From assembly GCA_035551355.1 (NCBI GenBank), contig DASZNF010000086.1, positions 1 to 64,000 of the forward strand: a stretch of 64,000 nucleotides of DNA, given 5' to 3'. Source of the DNA: DATATV01 sp035551355. Its GTDB lineage: Bacteria; Actinomycetota; Actinomycetes; Mycobacteriales; Pseudonocardiaceae. This document shows positions 17,276 to 25,361 of the stretch, piece by piece. The notes below the pieces were generated by a model. It saw nothing but the letters and a program-made list of their open reading frames with translations. It made no database searches and was not told the origin of the DNA. Made by a program: the position numbers and the translations under genes. The first letter of the stretch is position 1. The number at the start of each line of letters is the position of its first letter.

Positions 17276-18154
17276 ATGAGTGCCGAGGTCGCCCTGCTCG
17301 GACCGGCCGAAGTCCGTTCCATGGCGGGCCAGCTGGACGTGCGGCCCACCAAGCGGCTCGGCCAGAACTTCGTGCACGACGCCAACACGGTGCGGCGCAT
17401 CGTGGCCACCGCCGAGCTGGCCGCCACCGACATCGTGCTGGAGGTCGGGCCGGGGCTTGGCTCGCTGACGCTGGCCCTGTTGCCCGCTGCCGCCGCGGTG
17501 ATCGCGGTGGAGATCGATCCGGTGCTCGCCGCCGCGCTGCCCGCCACCGCGGCCGCCCGGGCCCCCGGACTGGCCGATCGGCTGCGGGTGCTCGGCGCGG
17601 ACGCGCTGCGGCTGGACGCGGCCGCGGTGGCCCAGCCCGATCCGCCCACCGCGCTGGTGGCCAACCTGCCCTACAACGTGGCCGTGCCGGTGGTGCTGCA
17701 CCTGCTGGCCGAGCTGCCCACCCTGCGCACCGGGCTGGTCATGGTGCAGGCCGAGGTGGCCGACCGGCTGGCCGCCCCACCGGGTAGCCGGGTCTATGGC
17801 GTGCCCAGCGTGAAGGCGGCCTGGTTCGCCGACATGCGAAGGGCGGGCACGGTGTCCCGCTCGGTGTTCTGGCCGGTGCCCAACGTGGACTCGGCGCTGG
17901 TCGCCTTCACGCGCACCCCGGAGCCGTCGGAAGTGCCCCGGGGACTGGTGTTCTCCCTGGTCGACGCGGCCTTCGCCCAGCGGCGCAAGACCCTGCGGGC
18001 GGCCCTGGCCGGCTGGGCCGGCTCGGCCGACGCGGCCGGTGCGCTGCTGGCCGACGCCGGGATCTCACCCACCGCACGTGGGGAACAACTGGCCGTGACC
18101 GATTTCGTCCGGCTGGCCCGCTCGGCCCAGACAATCGGCGCCCCGCTGCCGTAA
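17276..18154 (+). CDS. rsmA: 16S rRNA dimethyladenosine transferase RsmA/KsgA
   Basis: A 292-residue SAM-dependent enzyme that dimethylates A1518 and A1519 of 16S rRNA late in 30S assembly. Diagnostic motifs are RPTKRLGQNFVHD, the SAM loop LEVGPGLGSLTLALL, the acidic EID after it, and the catalytic NLPYNVAVPVVLHLL. The C-terminal helical domain contains FAQRRKTLRAALAGW. The ATG at 17276 has AGGA close upstream, while CAGAGT at 17262-17267 could be a minus-10 for a second, nearly leaderless transcript. In M. tuberculosis ispE follows directly; here a SAM-riboswitch cassette intervenes. Confidence 0.95.
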   Translation: MSAEVALLGPAEVRSMAGQLDVRPTKRLGQNFVHDANTVRRIVATAELAATDIVLEVGPGLGSLTLALLPAAAAVIAVEIDPVLAAALPATAAARAPGLADRLRVLGADALRLDAAAVAQPDPPTALVANLPYNVAVPVVLHLLAELPTLRTGLVMVQAEVADRLAAPPGSRVYGVPSVKAAWFADMRRAGTVSRSVFWPVPNVDSALVAFTRTPEPSEVPRGLVFSLVDAAFAQRRKTLRAALAGWAGSADAAGALLADAGISPTARGEQLAVTDFVRLARSAQTIGAPLP

Positions 18155-18190
18155 CGCGATGTGACTTAAGTCCGTCACACGACCGTCCCC

Positions 18191-18220
18191 TTGCCAGGCG
18201 GGGGTGCCATCGGTTGTACT
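18191..18220 (+). promoter_or_regulatory. Promoter of the SAM-riboswitch transcript
   Basis: TTGCCA at 18191-18196, an 18-base spacer and TGTACT at 18215-18220 make a plausible promoter. It would start transcription near 18227, at the 5' edge of the riboswitch. Confidence 0.5.
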
Positions 18221-18228
18221 GGTGGTAC

Positions 18229-18316
18229 CCATCCCGAGCGGCTGAGAGACCTGGCTCGCCGAAGCCGCAGCAACCCCCCGGTAACCCGGACAAGGTGCTA
18301 ACGCCAGGACCGATGG
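18229..18316 (+). ncRNA. SAM-I (S-box) riboswitch
   Basis: The segment carries the S-box core in order: GAGCGGCTGAGAGACCTGGC, GAAGCCGCAGCAACC, then AAGGTGCTAACGCCAG. Stem P1 is CCATC (18229-18233) with GATGG (18312-18316); P2 is GCGGC with GCCGC; P3 is the CCGG/CCGG-type hairpin around GTAA. S-box RNAs bind S-adenosylmethionine and usually switch off methionine and sulphur genes. The 3' strand of P1 overlaps the GGAGG (18315-18319) that serves the leader peptide at 18325, so SAM binding would hide that ribosome site. This points to translational control. Confidence 0.88.
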
Positions 18317-18324
18317 AGGATGTC

Positions 18325-18405
18325 GTGGATCTCACCCGCCGCCGGACGGTCGATCAGTGTCGCCGCACCGCAACGGGCTGTCGTCGCGCACACCGCGCCG
18401 CCTGA
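18325..18405 (+). CDS. Putative regulatory leader peptide (LTRRR-VD-C type)
   Basis: A GTG five bases after GGAGG opens a 26-codon frame beginning MDLTRRRTVDQCRRTATGCR and ending in a TGA at 18403-18405. It matches the pattern of short actinobacterial leader peptides found ahead of sulphur-metabolism genes: LTRRR, then VD, then Cys-Arg codons, with a second Cys later. Such peptides are thought to sense cysteine or arginine supply through ribosome stalling. It lies between the SAM riboswitch and the MetN-like gene, whose start is 100 nt further on. The other open frames here (ATG at 18320, reaching 18460) have worse ribosome-site spacing. Confidence 0.65.
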   Translation: MDLTRRRTVDQCRRTATGCRRAHRAA

Positions 18406-18504
18406 CCGCAGTCCAGCCCGTTTGCCGCCCGTGAGGGCGATCACACACTCAACTCGATGAACGTCGTGCGCGACGTTTCCGGGTGCTGTCCGGGGAGAAC
18501 TTCC

Positions 18505-19533
18505 ATGATCACCGTAGAGAACCTGAGCAAGTCGTTCGCCGGCCGAACCGGCCTCATCCAGGCCTTGGACAACATCAACTTGGACGTCGCCGAGGGTACC
18601 CTCTGCGGCGTCGTGGGCCCGACCGGGGCGGGCAAGTCGACACTGGCCCGCTGCGTCGCTCTGCAGGAGCGGCCCGACCGCGGCGCGGTGCGGGTCGGCG
18701 GCACCAACCTGATGGCGCTGGGCAGCACCCAGCTGCGCGCCGCGCGGCGCGCGATCGCCGTGCTGCCAAAGGAATCCACGCTGCTGGCGGCGCGCTCGGT
18801 GGCCGGCAACATCGCCATGCCACTGGAACAGTCCGGAGTGGACGGTCCGCACCGCCGGGCCCGGGTGGCCGAGCTGCTGGACCTGGTCGGCCTGACCGCG
18901 CGGGCCGGGGACCAGCCGGCCGAACTGAGCCCGGGCGCCCGGCAGCGGGTGGTGCTGGCCCGCGCGCTGGCCACCGGCCCGAGCGTGCTGCTGGCCGACG
19001 ACCCGTCGGCCGGACTGGACGCCGCGGACACCGGCGGAGTGCTGGCCGTACTGGACCGGGCCCGGTCCGAACTGGGCATGACCGTGTTGCTGGTCACCCA
19101 GGACCCGAGCGTGGTCCGCCGGGTGTGCGACGACGTGGCGGTGCTGGACCGCGGCCACCTGGTCGAGCACGGCAACCTGCTGGACCTGGTGTCCGATGTG
19201 CACAGCTGGACCGCATCGGCCATCCTGCCCGACGCGCACGCCACGCTGCCCTCGGCGACCCGCAAGTCGCTGACCGCCGGGCAGGACCGGGTGGCCGACG
19301 TCGTCCTGGTGGGTTACGCCACGGTGGCCGGTCTGCTGCCGGAGACGGCCAGCCGGTTCGGGGTCGAGGTGACCATCATCGGCGGCGGCCAGACCCGGTT
19401 GGGTGACACTCCGGTGGCCCGGTTCCACCTGGGCCTGCGGGGCGAGCGGGCGGACAGCGCGCTGGCCTGGCTGGCCGAGCGCGGCGGCTACGTGCACTGC
19501 GTGCCCGCCGGTCCGCAGGGCGTCGCCGCCTGA
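18505..19533 (+). CDS. Orphan MetN-like ABC protein with NIL domain and degenerate ATPase motifs
   Basis: A 342-residue protein that aligns end to end with MetN, the ATPase of the methionine importer, including the C-terminal NIL domain (about 265-340, VVLVGYATVAGLL...GVEVTIIGGG) that binds methionine in MetN. Walker A is intact (GPTGAGKST, residues 38-46). The other catalytic sites are altered: Q-loop Gln to Lys89, signature LSGGQ to LSPGA (141-145), catalytic Glu to Asp166, and switch His to Gln199. No metI permease or metQ binding protein is adjacent. The ATG at 18505 has GGGGAG seven bases upstream. It is probably an ATP-binding methionine sensor or regulator rather than a working importer; a weak ATPase is possible. 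Confidence 0.8.
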   Translation: MITVENLSKSFAGRTGLIQALDNINLDVAEGTLCGVVGPTGAGKSTLARCVALQERPDRGAVRVGGTNLMALGSTQLRAARRAIAVLPKESTLLAARSVAGNIAMPLEQSGVDGPHRRARVAELLDLVGLTARAGDQPAELSPGARQRVVLARALATGPSVLLADDPSAGLDAADTGGVLAVLDRARSELGMTVLLVTQDPSVVRRVCDDVAVLDRGHLVEHGNLLDLVSDVHSWTASAILPDAHATLPSATRKSLTAGQDRVADVVLVGYATVAGLLPETASRFGVEVTIIGGGQTRLGDTPVARFHLGLRGERADSALAWLAERGGYVHCVPAGPQGVAA

Positions 19534-19549
19534 TTTCGACATCCCTCGC

Positions 19550-19599
19550 ACACCGGTGCGCGGCTGGGTCAACCCCGGCCGCGCACCGGTGTCGCTTTT
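19550..19599 (+). terminator. Strong intrinsic terminator after the MetN-like gene
   Basis: ACACCGGTGCGCGGC (19550-19564) pairs perfectly with GCCGCGCACCGGTGT (19578-19592) around a 13-base loop, followed by CGCTTTT. A 15-bp stem with a short T run is the clearest terminator in the window. It closes the SAM-riboswitch cassette and separates it from ispE. Confidence 0.8.
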
Positions 19600-19686
19600 G
19601 GCCGTCCGGACGGCCCCGTCCGGCGGAAACCCGAGTGAAAATCATCCCGAAATCGACCATCGGCTCCACCGGACGGCGGCGTTCCG

Positions 19687-19702
19687 TAGGCTCGTTGGTG
19701 TG
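19687..19702 (+). promoter_or_regulatory. Leaderless promoter of ispE
   Basis: TAGGCT at 19687-19692 lies seven bases before the GTG at 19700. With the terminator upstream, ispE must have its own promoter, and this one implies a leaderless message. Confidence 0.55.
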
Positions 19703-20665
19703 CTCGCCGTAGTGCCTCCGCCGGTAACCGTCCGGGTGCCCGCCAAGGTCAACCTCCATCTGGCCGTGAGAGACGTCCGCCAGGACGGCTACCACGAGCT
19801 GGCCACCGTGTTCCAGGCGCTGTCGCTGACCGACGAGGTCACCGTGGCGCCCGCCGACGACCCCGGGGTCGAGGTGGTCGGCGAGGGCGCCGCCCTGGTC
19901 CCCACCGACGGGGACAACCTGGCCGCCAGAGCGGTCAGAGCCCTGGCCGACCATGTCGGTCGCGCCCCGGAGGACAGCCGGATCCGGGTGGTCATCCGCA
20001 AGGGCATCCCGGTGGCCGGGGGCATGGCCGGGGGCAGCGCGGACGCCGCGGCCACCCTGGTCGGCCTGGCCGCACTGTGGAAACTGGACATCGCCCGGGA
20101 CGAGCTGGCCACAGTGGCCGCCACGCTGGGCAGCGACGTGCCGTTCATGCTGCAGGGGGGCACCGCGCTGGGCACCGGGCGAGGCGAGCGGCTCGTGCCG
20201 GTGCTGTCCCGGCACACCTTCCACTGGGTGATCGCGCTGGACAAGGGCCAGCTGTCCACGCCGTCGGTGTACCAGGAGCTGGACCGGCTGCGCGCGGCCG
20301 GCCGCTCCCCGGGGATCGGCTCGCTGGAGCCGGTGGTGGAGGCGCTGGCCTCCGGTGACCCCCGGCAGCTGGCTCTGTTGCTGGGCAACGACCTGCAGGC
20401 GGCCGCGGTGTCGCTGCGGCCGGGGCTGCGCCGCACACTGCGGGCCGGGGTGAACGCGGGCGCGCTGGCCGGACTGGTCTGCGGGTCCGGGCCGAGCTGC
20501 GCGTTCCTGTGCGCCGACGCGGACACCGCGGTCCGGGTCGCCGCGGAGCTGGCCGGGGCGGGCGTGTGCCGTACCGTGCGGGTGGCGCAGGGGCCGGTGC
20601 CCGGCGCCCGGGTCATCGGCGGCGACGAGGCGCACCGCTCGGTGCCCCCGGAAGTGCACGCCTGA
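19700..20665 (+). CDS. ispE: 4-diphosphocytidyl-2-C-methyl-D-erythritol kinase
   Basis: A 321-residue GHMP-family kinase that phosphorylates CDP-methylerythritol in the MEP route to isoprenoids, needed for undecaprenyl phosphate and menaquinone. Motifs are VRVPAKVNLHLAV near the start, DGYHELATVFQAL, the ATP loop PVAGGMAGGSADAAATL, and CGSGPSCAFL near the C-terminus. The usual rpfB-ksgA-ispE operon of mycobacteria is interrupted here by the riboswitch cassette. The open frame extends upstream through the terminator, but the GTG after TAGGCT is the sensible start. Confidence 0.95.
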   Translation: MLAVVPPPVTVRVPAKVNLHLAVRDVRQDGYHELATVFQALSLTDEVTVAPADDPGVEVVGEGAALVPTDGDNLAARAVRALADHVGRAPEDSRIRVVIRKGIPVAGGMAGGSADAAATLVGLAALWKLDIARDELATVAATLGSDVPFMLQGGTALGTGRGERLVPVLSRHTFHWVIALDKGQLSTPSVYQELDRLRAAGRSPGIGSLEPVVEALASGDPRQLALLLGNDLQAAAVSLRPGLRRTLRAGVNAGALAGLVCGSGPSCAFLCADADTAVRVAAELAGAGVCRTVRVAQGPVPGARVIGGDEAHRSVPPEVHA

Positions 20666-20684
20666 CTTTTTGTTGACTTTTTGT
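20663..20684 (+). repeat. Tandem 11-bp repeat at the ispE stop
   Basis: TGACTTTTTGT occurs twice back to back (20663-20673 and 20674-20684). The first copy begins with the ispE stop codon. It is strikingly T-rich for this genome. It may help terminate ispE transcripts or supply a TTGACT minus-35 for the ABC-F gene. Confidence 0.6.
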
Positions 20685-20708
20685 GAAGAATTCGAGGATT
20701 TAGCGGCC

Positions 20709-22523
20709 ATGGCCAATCTGGTCAACCTGGAGAACGTCGACAAGAGCTTTGGCGTACGGCCGCTGCTGGACCGGGTGTCGCTCGGCGTGGACGAGAGCGA
20801 CCGGATCGGCGTGGTCGGTCTCAACGGCGGTGGCAAGACCACGCTGCTGGAGGTGCTGGCCGGGATCGAGCCGCCGGACTCCGGCCGGGTCAGCCAGACT
20901 CGGGGCCTGCGCATCGGCGTGGTCACCCAGCGCTCCACCCTGCCCGACGAGTTGACCGTGCGGCAGGCGGTGATCGATCCGCTCGGTGTGTCGGCCGAAC
21001 ACGAGTGGGCCGCCGATCCCCGGGTGCGCGGGGTGCTGGACGGGCTGGGCATCGGCGGGCTGGGCCTGGACTCCCCGGTGGGCACCATGTCCGGCGGGGA
21101 GCGGCGCCGGGTGGCGCTGGCCGCCGCGCTGGTCCGCGAGCTGGACCTGCTGGTGCTGGACGAGCCGACCAACCACCTGGACGTGCAGGGCGTGCGCTGG
21201 CTGGCCGATCACCTGGTGGCCCGGCGGGTCGGGCTCGTGGTGGTCACGCACGACCGCTGGTTCCTGGACACGGTCTGCACCCGCACCTGGGAGGTCGTGA
21301 ACGGGCAGGTCGAGCAGTACGACGGCGGCTACTCGGACTGGATCTTCGCCCGGGCCGAGCGGGCCCGGCTGGCCGACACGGCCGAGGAGCGCAGGCGCAA
21401 CCTGGCCCGCAAGGAACTGGCCTGGCTGCGCCGCGGCCCGCAGGCGCGCACGTCCAAGCCGCGCTACCGGGTGGAGGCGGCGGAGAAGCTGATCGCCGAT
21501 GTGCCGCCGCCCCGGGACCGGGTGGATCTGGTCAGCTTCGCCCGGCGGCGGCTGGGCAAGACCGTGCTGGAACTGGAGGACGTGACCCTCTCGGTCGGCT
21601 CCGGCGATGACCGGCGCACCCTGCTGGACGACGTGACCTGGCGGATCGGGCCGGGTGACCGGGTCGGCCTGGTCGGGATCAACGGTTCGGGCAAGACCAG
21701 CCTGCTCGCCCTGCTGGCCGGGGAGCGCGAACCGGAAAGCGGCAAGCGGATCGAGGGCCAGACGGTGCGGTTGGCCCACCTGAGCCAGGAGCTGACCGAC
21801 CTGCCCGGCGACCTGCGCCTGCTGGAGGCGGTCGAGCAGATCGCCAGCCGGGTGGTGCTGGGCAAGTACGAGCTGTCCGCCTCGCAACTGGCCGAGCGGC
21901 TGGGTTTTCCTGCGTCCCGGCAGTGGACCCCGGTGGCCGACCTGTCGGGTGGGGAGCGGCGCCGGTTGCAGCTGACCCGGCTGCTGATGGCCGAGCCGAA
22001 CGTGCTGCTGCTCGACGAGCCGACCAACGACCTGGACATCGACACCCTGCAGCAACTGGAGGATCTGCTCGACTCCTGGCCGGGCACCATGGTGGTGGTC
22101 TCGCATGACCGGTACCTGGTGGAGCGGGTGTGCGACACGGTGGTGGCACTGCTGGGCGACGGCCGGATCAGCGAGCTGACCGGTGGGATCGAGCAGTACC
22201 TGGACAAGCTGGCCGACGGGCCCGGTGCCCCGTCCGCCCGGCGGACCACCGCGCCGGGCCCGTCGGCCGCGGCCGTGGAACGGCAGGCACAGAAGGCCGG
22301 CGCGGCCGAACTGCGGGCCGCGCGGAAGACCGTGGCCCGGCTGGAGCGGCGGCTGGACACGCTGACCAAGAAGGTGGCCGAGCTCAACGAGGCGATGGTC
22401 GCGGCCGGGGCCGACCCGGACAAGCTGACCGCGCTGGACGCCGAACTGCGCACCGTGCTGGCCGAGCAGGAGGACGTCGAGGCGCAGTGGCTGGCGGCCG
22501 CGGAGGTCAGCGAATCGGCCTGA
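20709..22523 (+). CDS. ABC-F family ATPase (Uup/EttA-like)
   Basis: A 604-residue soluble protein with two ABC ATPase domains and no membrane part. The first has GLNGGGKTT, signature MSGGERRRVALAAAL and LLVLDEPTNHLD; the second has GINGSGKTS, LSGGERRRLQLTRLL and VLLLDEPTNDLD. The linker between them is the ABC-F type (RARLADTAEERRRNLARKEL). A C-terminal coiled coil (about 530-600, ARKTVARLERRLDTLTKKVA) is typical of Uup. ABC-F proteins act on ribosomes, and some protect against antibiotics. The ATG at 20709 has GAGG 11 bases upstream. The role could be housekeeping or resistance. Confidence 0.9.
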   Translation: MANLVNLENVDKSFGVRPLLDRVSLGVDESDRIGVVGLNGGGKTTLLEVLAGIEPPDSGRVSQTRGLRIGVVTQRSTLPDELTVRQAVIDPLGVSAEHEWAADPRVRGVLDGLGIGGLGLDSPVGTMSGGERRRVALAAALVRELDLLVLDEPTNHLDVQGVRWLADHLVARRVGLVVVTHDRWFLDTVCTRTWEVVNGQVEQYDGGYSDWIFARAERARLADTAEERRRNLARKELAWLRRGPQARTSKPRYRVEAAEKLIADVPPPRDRVDLVSFARRRLGKTVLELEDVTLSVGSGDDRRTLLDDVTWRIGPGDRVGLVGINGSGKTSLLALLAGEREPESGKRIEGQTVRLAHLSQELTDLPGDLRLLEAVEQIASRVVLGKYELSASQLAERLGFPASRQWTPVADLSGGERRRLQLTRLLMAEPNVLLLDEPTNDLDIDTLQQLEDLLDSWPGTMVVVSHDRYLVERVCDTVVALLGDGRISELTGGIEQYLDKLADGPGAPSARRTTAPGPSAAAVERQAQKAGAAELRAARKTVARLERRLDTLTKKVAELNEAMVAAGADPDKLTALDAELRTVLAEQEDVEAQWLAAAEVSESA

Positions 22524-22596
22524 GCGCACAGCTTCGGGTGCTTGCGGGTGCCTGCGGGGTGCGCAAGACCACCGCACGCGAGCGGCGGATTCTCTA

Positions 22597-22613
22597 TAGG
22601 GTCAACGGTTATG
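22597..22613 (+). promoter_or_regulatory. Leaderless promoter of the acyl-AMP ligase gene
   Basis: TAGGGT at 22597-22602 (within TATAGGGT) lies eight bases before the ATG at 22611, with no ribosome site. Confidence 0.55.
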
Positions 22614-24284
22614 AGTCGGTTCGTCGAAACGTTGCTGGCCACCGCCGCGCGTTCAACCAGGGGCATCGTCACCGGTGAGCCGGAGCAGCCGCGCCGGCAG
22701 GCCTGGGCCGAGATCCACCAGCAGGCCCGGCGGATCGCCTCGGCGCTGATCGACGGTGGCCTGCGGCCGGGCTCGGCGGTGGCCGTGCTGGCCGGGGAGC
22801 CGGCGCTGATCGCGCCCACCGTGCAGGCCGTCTGGCTGGCCGGGGGCAGCGTCACCATGCTGCACCAGCCGACCCCGCGCACCGACCTGGTCGAGTGGTC
22901 GCACGACACGGTGCGGGTGCTGGACATGATCGACTCCGGGCTGGTGCTGCTCGGTTCCTCGTTCGACCCGGTGGCGCCGGTGTTTGACGAGCGCGGCATT
23001 GCCTACCGCAAGCTGACCGATCTGGTCGAGGCCGAGGCCGAACCGTTGGCCGAGCCGGTCGCGGTGACCGAGTCCGACACCGCGCTGCTGCAACTGACCA
23101 GCGGGTCGACCGCCGAGCCCAAGGCGGTGCGGATCACCCACGGCAACCTCTACGCCAACCTGACCGCGATGGCGCAGGCGGCCGAACTGGACCCCGAGCA
23201 CGACGTGATGGTGTCGTGGCTGCCGCTGTTCCACGACATGGGGATGGTCGGTTTCCTCACCGTGCCGATGACCCTGGGCATCGAGCTGGTCAAGGTGACC
23301 CCGCTGGAATTCCTCACCGGGCCGTTGATCTGGCCGTCGCTGATCAGCAAGTACCAGGCCACCATCACCGCCGCGCCGAACTTCGCCTACGCCATGGTCG
23401 GGCGGCGGATGTCCAAAGTGGACGATCCGGGCGAGTACGACCTGTCCCGGCTGCGGATCGCGCTCAACGGCGCGGAACCGATCGACGAGGCCGCGGTACG
23501 CGGGTTCACCGAGGCGGGCGCGCGGTTCGGCATGCCGGCCGAATGTGTGCTGCCCGCCTACGGAATGGCCGAGGTGACCCTGGCCGTGTCCTTCGCGCCG
23601 TTGTTCACCGGGCTGTCGGTGGACGTGATCGACGCGCGGGAGTTGGAGGTCGGCAAGCGGGCCGTGCCGGCCGAATCCGGCGCCGCCACACGGGCTTTCA
23701 GCAATCTCGGTCGTCCGCTGCCCGGGCTGGAAGTGACCGCGGTGGACGAGAACGGTGTGCAGCGCGGCGATCGCGAGGTCGGGCAGCTGCGGGTGCGCGG
23801 CGAGTCGGTCACCCCGGGCTATCTCACCGTGAACGGCCCACTGTCCACTCAGGACGATGAGGGTTGGCTGCTCACCGGGGATCTGGGCTACCTGATCGGC
23901 GATCAGGTCGTGGTGTGCGGGCGCAGCAAGGACGTCATCATCATGGGCGGCCGCAACATCTACCCGACCGACATCGAGCGCGCGGCCACCGCGGTGGACG
24001 GGGTGCGGGCCGGCAACGCGGTCGCGGTGCGGCTGGACGCGGGCACCCGGCGGGAGCGGTTCGCGGTTGCCGCGGAATCGGCCCGGGCCGGTGACGAGGA
24101 AGCGGAAGGCTTGCTGCGCAAGGAGATCGCCAAGCGGGTGATGGACTCGGTCGGGGTCCGGCCGGCCGCGGTGTTCGTGCTCGGGCCGGGCAAGCTGCCC
24201 AAGACGCCCTCGGGCAAGCTGCGCCGGGCCGCCTCCGCCGAGTGGGTCGCCGAGCAGCTGGCCGAGCACGAGCACCGCGACTGA
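22611..24284 (+). CDS. Fatty acyl-AMP ligase / adenylate-forming enzyme (Pks16-like)
   Basis: A 557-residue adenylate-forming enzyme that activates a carboxylic acid with ATP. The P-loop is LTSGSTAEPKAVRITHGNL, and VSWLPLFHDMGMVGFLTVPM is characteristic of fatty acyl-AMP ligases. Later motifs are LPAYGMAEVTLAVSFAP, WLLTGDLGYL, CGRSKDVIIMGGRNIYPTDIE and the catalytic Lys in LPKTPSGKLRRAAS. It occupies the position of Rv1013 (pks16) between ispE and pth. The acyl product is probably handed to a carrier protein, but none is adjacent. The chain-length preference is unknown. Confidence 0.88.
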   Translation: MSRFVETLLATAARSTRGIVTGEPEQPRRQAWAEIHQQARRIASALIDGGLRPGSAVAVLAGEPALIAPTVQAVWLAGGSVTMLHQPTPRTDLVEWSHDTVRVLDMIDSGLVLLGSSFDPVAPVFDERGIAYRKLTDLVEAEAEPLAEPVAVTESDTALLQLTSGSTAEPKAVRITHGNLYANLTAMAQAAELDPEHDVMVSWLPLFHDMGMVGFLTVPMTLGIELVKVTPLEFLTGPLIWPSLISKYQATITAAPNFAYAMVGRRMSKVDDPGEYDLSRLRIALNGAEPIDEAAVRGFTEAGARFGMPAECVLPAYGMAEVTLAVSFAPLFTGLSVDVIDARELEVGKRAVPAESGAATRAFSNLGRPLPGLEVTAVDENGVQRGDREVGQLRVRGESVTPGYLTVNGPLSTQDDEGWLLTGDLGYLIGDQVVVCGRSKDVIIMGGRNIYPTDIERAATAVDGVRAGNAVAVRLDAGTRRERFAVAAESARAGDEEAEGLLRKEIAKRVMDSVGVRPAAVFVLGPGKLPKTPSGKLRRAASAEWVAEQLAEHEHRD

Positions 24285-24326
24285 AATCGGATGCTCGTGG
24301 CGGATCGGCCTGGCAGGATCCGCGGC

Positions 24327-25310
24327 GTGACTGGGCGGGTGCTGGTGACCGGGAGCGCAGGCCACCTCGGCGAGGCGCTGGTCCGGGTGTTGCGGGCGCA
24401 GGGGCGCGAGGTGGCCGGATTGGATCGGCTCGACTCGCCGTTCACCACGATCACCGGCTCGATCACCGATCGGGAGCTGGTCCGTGCGAGCCTGGCCGGG
24501 GTGGACACCGTGCTGCACGCGGCCACCCTGCACAAACCACACGTCGGCTCGCACCGGCGGCAGGACTTCCTGGACACCAACCTCACCGGCACCCTCACCT
24601 TGCTGGAGGAGGCGGTCGCGGCCGGAGTGGGCCGCTTCGTGTTCACCAGCACCACCAGCACGTTCGGCCGGGCGCTGACCCCGGGGCCGGGACAGCCCGC
24701 GGCCTGGATCACCGAGGACGTGCCGCCGGTGCCGCGCAACATCTACGGGGCCACCAAGATCGCCGCCGAGGACCTGTGCGAGCTGGTGCACCGCGATCAC
24801 GGCCTGCCGGTGGTGGTGCTGCGCACCGCGCGGTTCTTCCCGGAGGGCGACGACTCCGACGAGGTGCGCGCCGCCTACCCGGACGCCAACGTGAAGGCCA
24901 ACGAGTACCTCTACCGCCGGGTTGACCTCCAGGACGTGGTGGACGCGCACCTGCTGGCCGCCCAGCGGGCGCCGGAGATCGGGTTCGGGCGCTGTCTGCT
25001 GTCCGCCACCACTCCGTTCGGGCCCGGTGATCTGGCCGAGTTGGGCCGGGACGCGCCCGCGGTGGTGGGCCGGCTGTTCCCGGACCAGCCGGCCGTGTAC
25101 GAGCGGCTGGGCTGGCGGATGTTCCCCGCGCTGGACCGGGTCTACGTCAACGACCGGGCCCGGGCGGCGCTGGGCTGGCGCCCGCGCTACGACTTCCGGC
25201 ACGTGCTGGATCTGGTGGCGGCGGGGGAGGACCCGCGCAGCCCGCTGGCCCGGGACGTGGGCGCGAAGGGCTATCACACCGAATCGACCGGGCCCTACAC
25301 CGTCCGGTAG
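24327..25310 (+). CDS. NAD-dependent epimerase/dehydratase (extended SDR)
   Basis: A 327-residue extended short-chain dehydrogenase. It has the Rossmann motif VTGSAGHLGEALVRVL at the N-terminus, the catalytic tyrosine and lysine in IYGATKIAAED, and the usual C-terminal substrate region ending in LGWRPRYDFRHVLDLV. Such enzymes act on nucleotide sugars or related carbonyl substrates; which one cannot be told. The GTG at 24327 has CAGGAT seven bases upstream, so the message may be leaderless. It is convergent with pth. Confidence 0.82.
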   Translation: MTGRVLVTGSAGHLGEALVRVLRAQGREVAGLDRLDSPFTTITGSITDRELVRASLAGVDTVLHAATLHKPHVGSHRRQDFLDTNLTGTLTLLEEAVAAGVGRFVFTSTTSTFGRALTPGPGQPAAWITEDVPPVPRNIYGATKIAAEDLCELVHRDHGLPVVVLRTARFFPEGDDSDEVRAAYPDANVKANEYLYRRVDLQDVVDAHLLAAQRAPEIGFGRCLLSATTPFGPGDLAELGRDAPAVVGRLFPDQPAVYERLGWRMFPALDRVYVNDRARAALGWRPRYDFRHVLDLVAAGEDPRSPLARDVGAKGYHTESTGPYTVR

Positions 25311-25361
25311 CGTGCGGAACGGTCCGGCGGGCGCGGAAGTCCGGTCGGGACCGGATCGGGA

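Noticed and set aside
18320..18460. A 46-codon frame from ATG 18320 whose stop overlaps an ATG at 18457
   Set aside because: Its ATG touches GGAGG with no spacing, while GTG 18325 has proper spacing and a known leader-peptide pattern. The MetN-like gene's own ribosome site favours ATG 18505.
19403..19699. An upstream extension of the ispE frame
   Set aside because: It overlaps the MetN-like gene's end and a strong terminator. The GTG at 19700 with its TAGGCT fits better.
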